Part shown: one piece after another, positions 36,515 to 47,700 of the stretch
Layout of the letters: every line of letters begins with the position of its first letter
Position numbering within the stretch: position 1 is the first letter of the stretch
Source: Galaxea fascicularis
Taxonomy: Eukaryota; Cnidaria; Anthozoa; Scleractinia; Euphylliidae
Direction: 5' to 3'
Assembly (NCBI GenBank): GCA_948470475.1
Contig: OX419338.1
Location: 7,617,205-7,681,204, forward strand
Length of the DNA stretch: 64,000 nt
The notes under the pieces: model-generated
Database searches by the model: none
Told to the model about the DNA's origin: nothing
What the model saw: only the letters and a program-made list of their open reading frames with translations
Program-made: the position numbers and the translations under genes

Positions 36515-37900
36515 AATGTGTAATGTTTAATCTTTATTTAGATATGCTTTAATGCTGGTGGCTATGATGGTCTTGAATCTTGTGTAAGATATTGTTGGAT
36601 CTGAAAATAGAAAAGAGGCGTTTTAGTGAATGGGTTACGGGTAAGTTCCATAAAGAGGAAAGTGGGCGTTGATCTTAAACTGTTTGTTTTCTGATAATAC
36701 TTGGAAACAAAACCACTTTTAAGTTACATTTGTATGAGAAACAATCATAAGCCTCATTGGAAGATGATTCTGATCTTAGCTGAATTGGGAGTACTTGTGT
36801 TAAATTGACCTAGTGTAAGGAAAGTCGCATTGCAGAGATCATGCAACAAAAGTAAAGAAGGTCATAAGAAAACAAGGTGATAGAAATCAGCTTACTTTCC
36901 GATCCCATAGTCCTATGTTTAACCAAAGGGTTTTCCTGTCAGTTCCGTCCGCTCCTTTGTTTCTTGACTTGAGTTGTATGACTAAAATAATGGAGAAAAC
37001 AAAAAGAGCAGCTTTAGTAAGACAGAAGATGATCTGGGTGTGAAATGTCGGAATTGAAAGTGTCAAGTTATTAATAAACATCAGTTTCATCTCGCAGGGT
37101 TGAACTAGGGTAAAAAATTCACGTTTTACTAAACTTGAAAATTTGAGGATTGATGATCAAAATAAAAGGCACTTATCTCAGTTGATGAATTGAAATTCTT
37201 ACCTGGCACGTCTCTTTGCAATTTTCGGATTTTGACCTAAAAAGATTAAGTCATTTTGTCAGAAGCACAGGAATAATATTGAGTAGCATGGTCCCTTGAC
37301 AGCTTATTTTAAAATCTGGATTTCGAGTGATAGTAATAAATTTTGACGCCATACGGGTGACAGCGAGATAACACAATGTTTCGGGACGGGATTACCGTTC
37401 GTGTATCGTTCAAAGAAGCAAACAAGTCAAGACAAAGCCAGGCATGCCTTACCTTCCGGAACCAGAGATGTAATGTGTTCACCAAACGCCTTTGAAGGCG
37501 CCAGTCAAAGTGTACATCAGCCTTACCATCTAACGGGAAAGATAGAAGAAATTATCCCGGCAATTCCTTATGTGTACTCCAATCTTGACAAGAAATGTTG
37601 CTTTCTAGTCAAAGAAAATCCTACTAAGTACAGGTCATATACAACTAAAGCAGCCGGAGATCGTCTGCTGACGATAGTCAAGGTTAATAATCAATGATAT
37701 ACAAATTATGAGGAAAAACTTAAAGTTGTCGTTCTTTTGATGTTGCGACTAATAACTCGCAAACACAAACTCATACCTATATTTGAACTTATAACTGAAG
37801 GCCGGAACTAACCTGCAGAGTCTTCTGATCTTTGAGGACTTCAAAATGAGCTTCGGAGACCACAAGAACTAATCACGGCAGCGACTCACCCAGACTTGCA
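36515..37900 (-). other. Duplicated locus, copy 1: possible spliced small transcript
   Basis: Together with 38001-39380 this forms a diverged tandem duplication with an offset of about 1.4-1.5 kb. On the minus strand splice-like signals define possible exons: an upstream exon ending at 37813 (CTGCAG then GTTAGT), a 34-nt exon 37203-37236 (acceptor CTTTTTAG, donor GTAAG), an 86-nt exon 36896-36981 (acceptor TATTTTAG, donor GTAAGC) and a last exon from 36600 downward to a poly(A) signal at 36533-36538. The 86-nt exon can encode a peptide ending LWLNIGLWDRK. No known domain is recognised. It could be a lineage-specific short secreted peptide gene or a long noncoding RNA. Confidence 0.4.
36533..36538 (-). 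terminator. Polyadenylation signal beside the satellite
   Basis: TTTATT on the plus strand is AATAAA on the minus strand, 47 bp from the right edge of the 22-bp array. It would end a minus-strand transcript from the duplicated locus just before the array. Confidence 0.45.
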
Positions 37901-38000
37901 GCTAGAGTGAAGATCTAATGAACAGGTTTTTGTAATATTGTTACTTTTTTGACACATGAACATTTAACTTTATTCTTTAGTGTACAGGTCCGCGACTTAC

Positions 38001-39380
38001 CGGAGGCTCGTGTAACTCACTGATTGCAGTTCATAGAACCTGAAAAGAGAAAATATGCGTTTTAGCGAAGAATAGGTTACGTTTCGACAATGGTTTCTTA
38101 TGAAGGCATTTCTATATACAAGAAATTGGTCTTATTAAACGTTTAATAGGTCTAATGATTGCAATATGAACGTATACCATATTTGTTGTCCAATAACATT
38201 TGAAAACAATACACCTGTATGAGAAACAAGTCATGATAAATCTGACTACAGGATGACTATGATCGTAACTGAATTAGGAGTGCGGAGTATGGAAAATGGC
38301 ATTTCAGAGATTGGAACATATGGATTGAAATAACCAAACTTATATGCATCATTCCTAAAAGGAAATTTATGAAAGGATCAAAGAAATCAGCTTACTTTCC
38401 GATCCCATACTCCAATATGTTTGACCAATGTCCGTGTCTTGATTCCCTGACTCGAGTTGTATGAAGCCGTGGAGGAAACAAAAATAGCAGTATTAGTAAG
38501 GCGCACCATGATCCGAGTGCGAGATGTCGGGAATGAAAAAAGAAAGTCATGAATAAACATCAGTTTTATCTCACAACTGGAGTAAAATAACTCAAATTCA
38601 CTATTTACAAAATTTGAAGATTGATGATCAAAATAAAGGCAGTAGTCTTGAAAGATCAAAACATTTCGTCAGGAAAGCACAGCAAAACTCGTGAGTAGCA
38701 GGGTCCCGTGACCGCTTATTAACTATATTTCCAGTGATAGTAATAAATTTTGACGCCATATGGATGAGGTCGATATAACACAATGTTGCGGCTCGGGCAT
38801 ACCGTTCGTGCGTCGTTCAGTGAAACAAAGAGAAGACAAAGCCAGGGAAGCCGTACTTTCCGGAACCGAAGATATACTGTGTTCACCAAACGCCTTTGAA
38901 GGCGCCAGTCATCGTGTACACCAGCCTTAGTGACATCCAACGCCGGGAAAGTTAGACAGAAATTAACCAATTACTTACGTGCATTGGAATCTTGATAAGA
39001 AATGTTGCTTTTTAGTCAAACACTGAAAATCCAACTAAGCACAGGTCATCTCGAAACATCTAAAGCAGCCGGAGTTCGTCTGCTGACGATAGTCAACGTC
39101 AATAATTAACAACTATTCACCGAAGTGGAGATGGCTATCCAATAATATTGAAATTCTAAGTAAACGTTTAGCTTGCGTTCATTCGATTTTTCAACTAAAA
39201 ACTCGCAAACACAAACTAATACTTATAATTCAAATAACGACTGAAGGCCGGAACTAACCTGCAGAGTTTCTGATCTTTGAATCCTTGTTCATCAAGAAGA
39301 CAAGATGCCGATGATTTCAGTTTGAGCTTCGGACACTGGCGCAAGAACTAAAGGGCGTGACGTGTGAATCACCTCTTTTA
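38001..39380 (-). other. Duplicated locus, copy 2
   Basis: This copy shares with copy 1, in the same order, AATCAGCTTACTTTCCGATC (near 38386), GCCATA.GG.TGA near 38755, AACGCCTTTGAAGGCGCCAG near 38888 and CTGAAGGCCGGAACTAACCT near 39241. Candidate minus-strand exons are a first exon ending at 39259 with an ATG that opens MNKDSKIRNSA, an exon of about 70 nt ending at 38396 and encoding ...LVKHIGVWDRK, and a 39-nt exon 38001-38039 (acceptor TTTTCAG, donor GTAAGT). The acceptor of the VWDRK exon differs from copy 1, where TTTTAG is present; here it reads GGCTTC, so the intron boundary has moved or been lost. Confidence 0.4.
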
Positions 39381-39923
39381 TACTGTGTTAAAAATTCACA
39401 ACGTAACCTACAATGAAAAGACGTTTGGATTCGCCAGAGAACTCTACGCAATTAACACCTTTAATTATCAGAATCGTACTATGTTGTTTTCGGGATTTTT
39501 TGGCAGTTGAGTGTTACTTTATTTCACAATGCAGTGAGAAGACCAAAGAGCGCCCTTAATCTCAACACAGGCTGATTACATTTTCAGTGAGTGCAATGAA
39601 TATCGCATTTAATGAATTTTTCTCAGTTTTCTCAGCCACACGGCATTAAGGAATTAGCACGTTGACGTGGCTCTCTTGTCAGAATCGTCCCACGTTGCAT
39701 CTGGTCTGTATTTTATTGTATTTATATTTAACAAACCGGTGTGAAGACCAACGGACACCCTTGATCTCGACTTCTAAGTTTTTGTCACGTTACGTCATCG
39801 CCGCCAAGCTGGTGGACGGTAAACAATAGATCTCTCATTAGCTCGTTTTCTTCGTGCACCAGCATTTGTCCATTTCACCATTGATATCTGTGTCTCTAGA
39901 GATTGGCTGCAAACCACCTATCA

Positions 39924-39989
39924 GGGATATCAGATTTATTCAACTCTGGTTCCGCCCGAGGGCGCAGAGTTGAATAAATTTGATATCCC
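39924..39989. repeat. Hairpin with 25-nt arms
   Basis: GGGATATCAGATTTATTCAA at 39924 and onward pairs with TTGAATAAATTTGATATCCC ending at 39989; the inner part CTCTG/CAGAG also pairs and the loop is about 16 nt. One mismatch was seen. Confidence 0.75.
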
Positions 39990-40529
39990 CGAGTGAAGGT
40001 CGATAAATTTATCACATCGGTGAGGTTTTCTAGAAAAACAAAAATTTGGTCAGAGTGTCAGTAGTAACAGGGGAGAACGGGGCTGAGTCCCTCGGGGCTA
40101 ACGCTCGAAACGTCAGCTTTTAGAATCCCTGTACGGCGCTTAATTTACATTTTCAACGACCACTTCCCTACCGACGTAGCACTACAGTTTGTTTACAAAC
40201 TAGCGCCTTTTTTCTGGAAAATGCTCTTTTCTTTAAGATGTTGGCACAGCAACTTAATGAGGTTTTGAAAAGAAAGAATACCTGTAGTCTCTCGGTATTT
40301 GCATTAGGTTGCGTTTCATTGGCCTTATTCCAGAGTAAGAATACAAAGGTTTACTTCTAAAAGTCAGTCCTGAAAGAATGTTAGTGTTATCAGAATACAA
40401 AACAGATCTTCAACATCGTTTTCCAAGAAAAGTTCATATAAATATATATCTTCCTAAATTTACTTGCAGAGAAGAATCTTGAGGTTATTCCGTCAATCGA
40501 ACGCGCCCTTACATACGGGAAAACTTGCG

Positions 40530-40735
40530 AAAACACTAGGCGTCGTAAGTGGGCTCAGTTTGTCGGTTCTCCACTCTGCTCCAGGAGGTTTTCTCCGGGT
40601 TCTCCGGTTTTCCCCTCTCCTCAAAAACCAACATTTGATTTGATTTACAGTCTCCCTAATTAGTAGAACACCCGTGCTCGGCTAGAACGATTTGAGACTT
40701 AAAGTAATTATTATTACTGCGAAACTCAGAAAACT
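40530..40735 (+). repeat. SINE body, 5'-truncated
   Basis: The segment reads GTCGGTTCTCCACTCTGCTC, then CTCCGGTTTTCCCCTCTCCT and CAAAAACCAACATTTGATTTG. It lacks a tRNA-like head. Similar wording in reverse orientation occurs in the SINE at 24520-24732. Confidence 0.6.
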
Positions 40736-41483
40736 GTGAACACTGTTGTCAACCAATCAGACGACGCTTGATGAAAACGCAAGAGGAAACCACCACCAAC
40801 AAGTCAACGCCGTTCCATTCTGCGGTTTAGCCATCGGCTATCTGATTGGTTTTCTTTTGCAACACAATATATTATACATTCCAGAAATCTTTGTAGTGTT
40901 CACGGTTATCTTAGTTTCACAGTAAACAATTCACCCAATATTGCGTTCAAATTGGCTTAGATTTTATTCGATTGTGAGAGTGCAAACCATTCACTTAAGC
41001 ATTGCCTTGGTTGCAATATGTGTTGGAGTGAATTTCAATTGAGCGTCGCTAATACCCCGGCCAATCAAAACTGACTTAACCAGCGAAAGGAACCAATCAG
41101 AAATCGCAGAAAATACATGTAACAAGCGTCAAGCGAGAGAAAACTCGTGTACCTGATTGGTTGAGAGAGTAACGCGACTTTGTTATCTAGTTAAAGCGTA
41201 GAAATGGAAAACTAGAACAAGCGCAAAGAACTTTAGACAGGTAACGACTTGAAATTGAGATTTTATTAGAAGTGGCGACGAAGAGCCTAATTTTCCCTCT
41301 GTGGCCTGTTAATGTTTCAATAGCCACATAGGATCAGGAATTGACATAACAATTCTTCATCCAATGAAACAAGCCCTTGTACAAAGTATCAGTGTCGAGC
41401 GTTACCAGCTACCTTGGGAACCAAATTCTCCTTTTATGTTGAGAGACGTTGGCGTTTTGTATGTTTCAGCAGCCGATGGCGCA

Positions 41484-41489
41484 TTTATT
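41484..41489 (-). terminator. Candidate polyadenylation signal of PITRM1
   Basis: TTTATT on the plus strand is AATAAA on the minus strand, about 305 nt after the PITRM1 stop codon. Confidence 0.4.
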
Positions 41490-41793
41490 GTTCTCGCCAA
41501 AGGGAAGGCAAACTCTTGTTTGGACTATCTGAGTTGAGGTGATGACAACAAGATGTATCAAAACAACACTCCACTTCGGTCTGCTGTCGTTCACCGACCC
41601 TTCAACATTTTGGCGCTCAGGTCTCTAATGTCCCTTGATTCCCTTGCAATTTAGAAACATGGACGCTAGGTATCGACGTTTTACGAAATCCGTGACTAAC
41701 AAAGACATCGTTCCTTCAGCGTTTGTCGGCGAATAGGAAAGCAGCCTGACTCGCCTGGATTTCTTCAAAGCACTTATCGTTGTCTTATCGATG

Positions 41794-44700
41794 CTAACTT
41801 AGGCTCTCTCTCCTTATAACCCATGAATTGTCATTGGCTGTAACCTTGTTTACAGGCCCAAGAACAGCGATCGAGTTGGGGACGGCTTGAGAGGCCAGGT
41901 ACCTAAGCAAAGAGGACAACTAAAATCAGACAAATCACCGGCTACTGTGACTTCTTATCTAATAAAGAGTTCAATTTATGCCACTACGTGGTAATCTCTT
42001 TTGATGACTCTTATTAATTCGTCCCCCTTCAGGCTTCTTGCTTGGTCTCTATTCACGCCTACTTCTCCCTTAATCCTTGCTTCACTAAGCCAGTTTGAAG
42101 CTAATGTGAAAAGCGTGAGGGCAGGTCGCCTAACTTCCGGTTGAAAGCGGGACCGCAAGAAACGCCAAGACAAACGAGATACTCACGTGCTTGCCACGTA
42201 AATGAGGTCATCCCTGGTGACGCGGAACAGGCGGTCCTTTTGTGTTTGGCGCATTTCATCTGTCACGGCTTGAGTGAAGTACATCATACCACGATTACTG
42301 GGCGAAACAGGTCTGTCAATCTACCAGATAAAATGAAAACAACAAACCGCGCTGTGTGAACCAAGCGGTAAAAGAGATAACCACTAATATATAAGTAGTA
42401 CTCCTTTCGTTGCGAGAAACATTGCAAAGACGAGCGTTGAAAGCTAATTCCAGGCGTTAACTGCTTTGCAACAACGTTGTCTAGCGAGTAAAATGCCGTG
42501 TGCGATAGCACCTTTACTAAAAAGAAAGCTAAACGCAAGGTACAACAGCTTGCTGAAAGAAAAACCAAACGAGGAAACAAACAAGCGTAGGAAGCCACTT
42601 CATTGCTACGTTTGATACTTACTTGTGCTAAACAAGAAATCTTAGCTTCCTCAATGTCCTGATCTGTAAACTTCCCCTCAGCCGCCCACTGAACTGAGTT
42701 TTCGAACGCGGACAAAGTCTCATCGAAATTGGGATCTCTGACGAAAAAGACAAAGTAACATAAAACCATTGGTAAAGAGTCAGGCTTCGGATCACGCACC
42801 TAGTGTACATTTAGGAGGGGTATCCACCTAGAAGAGTTCAAACCTGCTTTGCGTGTTGTAGTCGAGTATTCGGCAGAGTCGCTCACCAGATGTTTTCCTT
42901 TCCGAGCTTAAAATTTAGCCAAGCACTAGTGCAAGTAAATTAGCTGGTAGTTACCTGTATGAGTAGAAGCAGAAGAGGCCACCGCTAATTTTTGCTCCGC
43001 TGCCATATGCCCCACCTTTTTCCCTGCAAAGAAAACGCGTTAGGTTTAACATCATTGCGAAACCTTAGCCTGCTTCAGTGCAGACTGCGCAGAGCAGGCG
43101 ACATGAGGATGTGAGCCAACATGCCATCATCGCGGTTCCAGGGTTCCAGGGTTCTAGGGCTGTCATTAAGGACCGGGGCCCGGGGATTTTCCCCTCGTAT
43201 TTTGAGGTATATCCCCGGCTACATTGATATAAAACCAGCATGTTGACTTCACTACAGCAACTCGAATTCCCGGCTATTTTTTGTATATCTCCACCTACTT
43301 CAAAAAGTAGTGACAAGCCGGCAGGGGCTCGTATACTTTCTAGCGCTTGATGAATAACTGTCAGCCACATCAAATTGACCAATAGACTAAGTTGAATGTC
43401 ATCGTCAGTTGCACAACAGGACAGCTAAGCAGTGATAACAGTCGAAGTAAAGGACAACTTTCCCCCCTGATATTTTACCCTGATACTGGGATACTTACCT
43501 AATTTCGCGGTGTAGAAACTTCGCCGACAGCATATTGGCGAGGATTCTTAACCTAAAACAGAACACAAATCAACCATCATCACCTCAAATGAAAAAACCT
43601 AATAGCCGAGAATGCCGACTAGCTGAGAAATGAAAAAGGGTTGTGCGAGTCAAATCAGAGGACAATATCATGTACCGTGGAGGTAATATTTCTGTTCAGT
43701 TCTTCTTCACAGCTCTTTTTCTTAACATAATCAACGGCCGACTCTCACTTCTTGGCTTACAAAGACGTCTGCGACTTAATGGTTTTTTGAAGATCTTTCG
43801 GACGAAAAGTTCTATCACTTGAGGGATCTCGCCACTCAAAACCCAGACGCTGAAATGAGCCCACTGAAAACTATTCCAAATACAGCTACTGTAGAGAAGA
43901 TTAATTATACAATCAGAATTCCAGGTAGCTTTTACGAAACCAAACAAGAGGCCACAAGTGATCAATTTTGAGAAGAGTAGCCTGAACTCGTGTAAAACGC
44001 TTTGAGATCAGCTCGATTTCCAGTGCGCAACCCTGATACGACTATAGGACTTACTTGTGGCAGTCTTCATGGGTGTATGGCACAGTTGGAAGGCACTTGC
44101 TGATGTAGTTCACTGGGAAAGGCACCTCAAAATGCGTCTTCACGCCTGACGGCTGGTAGTCTGGGTTCTAGATGTAATAAAAAAGTTACAGTAGGTGATT
44201 TGCATCGTTGAAGTGCCAAATTCAATGAATAATTCATCACAAGTGAACTAAAACAAGTGACAAAACCTTGACATGAGATGATTCCTCGTACAAGCTACTG
44301 GGCAGCGAATCACAGAAACCCTCTAACGCAGTTTCTACTGCCTCTCTGCCTTCCGCTGTTGTGTTAACAGCACACCTGCAGTACAAACCCAATTAGCACT
44401 ATTGAAATATGACGATACAAGGAATCCTATGCAGGTTGTTTTCAACGGTTTTTAATCAAACAAAAAAAACAAGTATCGAAGAGAACATCAAACACAGAAT
44501 GTTTACGCTTGGGATGCCAGCGTCAATATCATCGCAGAGATTTCCCAACACAGAATCACTTTACGGGATTCCTGCTCATTAGTGTTCCTTGGGATACCTG
44601 TGCAAACAAGGGCTTGGTCATTTTTACAGTGGACAGAACAGAAGAAAAGCTTTCTCGGTTTGTCGCGTTTCTATAATTTTTTCTCACCTGAACTGCGTTC

Positions 44701-47700
44701 CTTCCAAAACTTGGACTGCTATGGTGCCAAATTTCTCAACAAGTGGAGTCAAGTCTTCCATTTCAGCTACGTTCTTCATGAACAAGACCTGAAATGAGAA
44801 CGACACAACATGAAAAAAAATTCCAAGAGTGTTAACGAACGAGCACGTTTCATTCTCTCGTGAAGAGAAATGAATGGAATCAGGTAAAACTAATGTACAT
44901 AAAGGGCCACTTTTTCGTCAGTAATCCTGCATGAAGAAGATAAGTAAAATTTAATGGTCTTTTTAACGTTTTCCCGACATTACAGCATCAAATTATCCCT
45001 TCCATTTGCAATGTGCCTATAGGGCCGGCTGCACTCACTGCGCTATTCATGTCTGTTGTGATTGGTCACAATAACACACAAATTGAAACTGCTCTGTGGC
45101 CGTGTGGGAACTTTCTGTCAGTGATCGAAAATACAACTTAGAGCAATGCTCAGCGCTTTAAGGCAGGTACCTGAGATAGCCCTCCAAACTGTTCAACAAG
45201 GTAAGATGCAGGAGCCAGCGAACTACAGGCCAACATCATTGCATACATGTGTCCTGACTGACTCACAGACATTGCGAGATCTGAGGCCAACAAATTGACC
45301 AGTGTACGCAGGAGATTAGTGTCGTTGAGGCTAGGTCTGCAATAAAATGTAGATAAATGTTACTTGGAGTTACTAGAGGGTGGTAAACTGGGGCTCTATA
45401 GATCACGTTTCACGGAAATTAAACGGCCCTTTCCCAATTCACGATAAACAAGACATAATGAAAACAGTCACGGTTCAAAGCGAATTCAACGTCAATTTCT
45501 CGTTTCACGGAAAATAAAAAAAAAAATCACACTTCACGTCCACTACGGAAATCACGATTCACGAGGAAAAAATTAGCATTCCACATTTCACGGGAAATAA
45601 AAGGCAAAGGAAGATTCCTTTAAGCCCTAACTGCTGAAGACCAAGGGCGGATTAAAATACAGCAAGCTGACAAAATTTGTTTAACAAAATAATGACGATT
45701 TCAATCTTTATTTGTACTCATTCATCTTGCTAATAAAATAACTTACACAATGAAATATTAAGGTAAAGAAAAAAGTTAGAGTACTGGCTTACAAAACCAG
45801 TAACATTTGAATTTTTGGTGCACATTAAATAATTCACACAATCAAGGTGTTTGACAAACGCACATCTATCCTACATGATAATCTTGAATAATACTAATTT
45901 TGGGAGAATAGCAAAATGCTGGCTTAATGTACGAAAGACGTTATTCAGGTTAGAAAAGCGAACGATAGCAAACTTACGGTTAAAACAAACTATAAATTGA
46001 TGTGCATCTAACACAAGTCAGCTGCAAAACTGATGGTAACGAAGACGGAAGGCAGACAAACAAAACAACCACAAACCTGCCAAATATTTCTCCCCATAAG
46101 TAAAACATATGAGGAAGATTCTTGTCGAGGCAGTGGGAAGAAAATTCAAGACCCTGAAAGAAAGGAGGAAACCCGCTCACATAATGACGCAAAATGTGTG
46201 CCTACCAGTTAAATATCAACTACAGTACAACACTCGAACATACTCCCACACCTCTCCAGTGAAAAGCATGAACCATTCTTCTCACCCACCCCACCCTCAC
46301 CTGTTCAAATGCATTCACGTCACTGTGGTGGGTAGTGATGTGTGTTGATAGTGACATGCCACCTGTTCTCATATTAATCAACTGATGTAACTCGCGATGA
46401 TTCAGGTTACCAGCACCCATCCTGTTAAGACAAGAATACGATCCAAACTATTTAGAGTGGCTTTCAATTGAGCGTCGAAAGTAAATTACGTTTGGTTTAG
46501 TTTGCATTGCTTCGCTCGGTGATTGGACGGCGAAACTCGCAATACTTTTTCAGTCAATGAGGAGCGAAACCAAAACCAATCGCGATTTGCACGCGCATAT
46601 TTTCCCGCGCTTTACGCCGGTCACATGTAATTGGTTCGAATTCTGATTGGCTGTTTCGGTCTGTTGTGACTGACGGGAGTAATTACTTTGGTTTTGAAAA
46701 TTGAAAACTGCTCTTTTCTCTGGCATTAAATTCAGTCATCGTGGTTGAAAATTGTAACTTAATTCTATCGTTTGTGCATGCCGACATTGCTTGAATGTGG
46801 TAAACTGAAAGTGCGCTTTTAGCTACACAACTTGACAGCTTTGTATATGTTGGCTAATCAGCTGAAACTTAGTGGCGTGGTGAATGTCACTTATTATTGT
46901 CTCAAAAAACAGCTGATTGACCGATTTTAGCGCAGTAGGCATACCCGAGGAAATACAATCAAAATAAAATTCTTGAAACCACCACTACATGGATTTATGG
47001 ACATAAATTCTTTGAAAAGATACGAATTTTTAAGAGATTTCTTTCATAAGTGGGTGGGCGAACAGCAGGAAGCAACTGAATTGACATATACGACTGAATT
47101 CTCGCCTTCCTCCTACACTAGTATCGACAAATGACATCATTATAGTTTGGGAAAGTTCATACTTAGTCAGGATGTAGCAGAAAAGAGGCAGGTACTGCCT
47201 CAGGTCATCAGGAATATCAGTGATGCTGGATATTGCACGAAAATATGTGATCCCATTGGTGGGTTGTTCACAATACTGCACAGGAACACCAGCTGTTGAA
47301 AAAAAAAAAAAAAAAAACAGTCCCACCGGGTAAAGCTTTGTGGAACGTACTAAGAGGGCATATACATTATGACACGGATGTGGAAGATTTCAGGGACACA
47401 GCCTCCTACACACACCTTGTTAGTCAAGGTCGAAACGTTCAACCCTAACGCTAAAGACAAAGATTTTGGAACAGCCACAAATACAGTCAAACCTCCTGAA
47501 AGCAGGCAACTTGGGATCAAACTAAGGTGTCCCCTTACAGCAGGTTATAAATGCAGTATTTCACTGGAGATTAATCACCAAGATCGTGATTTGTTGTGTC
47601 CGCTCATGGAGGCTCAACTAAGTATGCTACAGTAGCTCATATTTAAGTTGTCTTCACGACCTACCAGAGATGTAGTGTTCCAGGCTTACAGGCTTGATGT

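Larger units (their letters stand above)
39381..41480. other. Intergenic region with small repeats
   Basis: No coding exon was found between the duplicated locus and PITRM1. It contains a hairpin at 39924-39989, a SINE fragment at 40530-40735, and near 41030-41170 several ATTGG/CCAATC motifs with a CAATTGAGCGTCG sequence like that at the ends of the CCAAT-rich element. Confidence 0.45.

Noticed and set aside
27657..36523. Three overlapping open frames of about 2,900 codons read as giant repeat proteins
   Set aside because: They exist because a stop-free 22-bp unit is read in three phases. Only one has an ATG, and there is no domain, signal peptide or splice evidence. Annotated as a satellite, with the coding option kept only as a finding.
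42187..42297. A shorter PITRM1 exon 29 starting after CGCCCAG
   Set aside because: It breaks the phase with exon 28 and loses a conserved Asp-x-Pro segment; the acceptor at 42321-42322 restores both.
46109..46348. Plus-strand frame over PITRM1 exons 20-21
   Set aside because: It is antisense to well-supported PITRM1 exons with correct splice phase.
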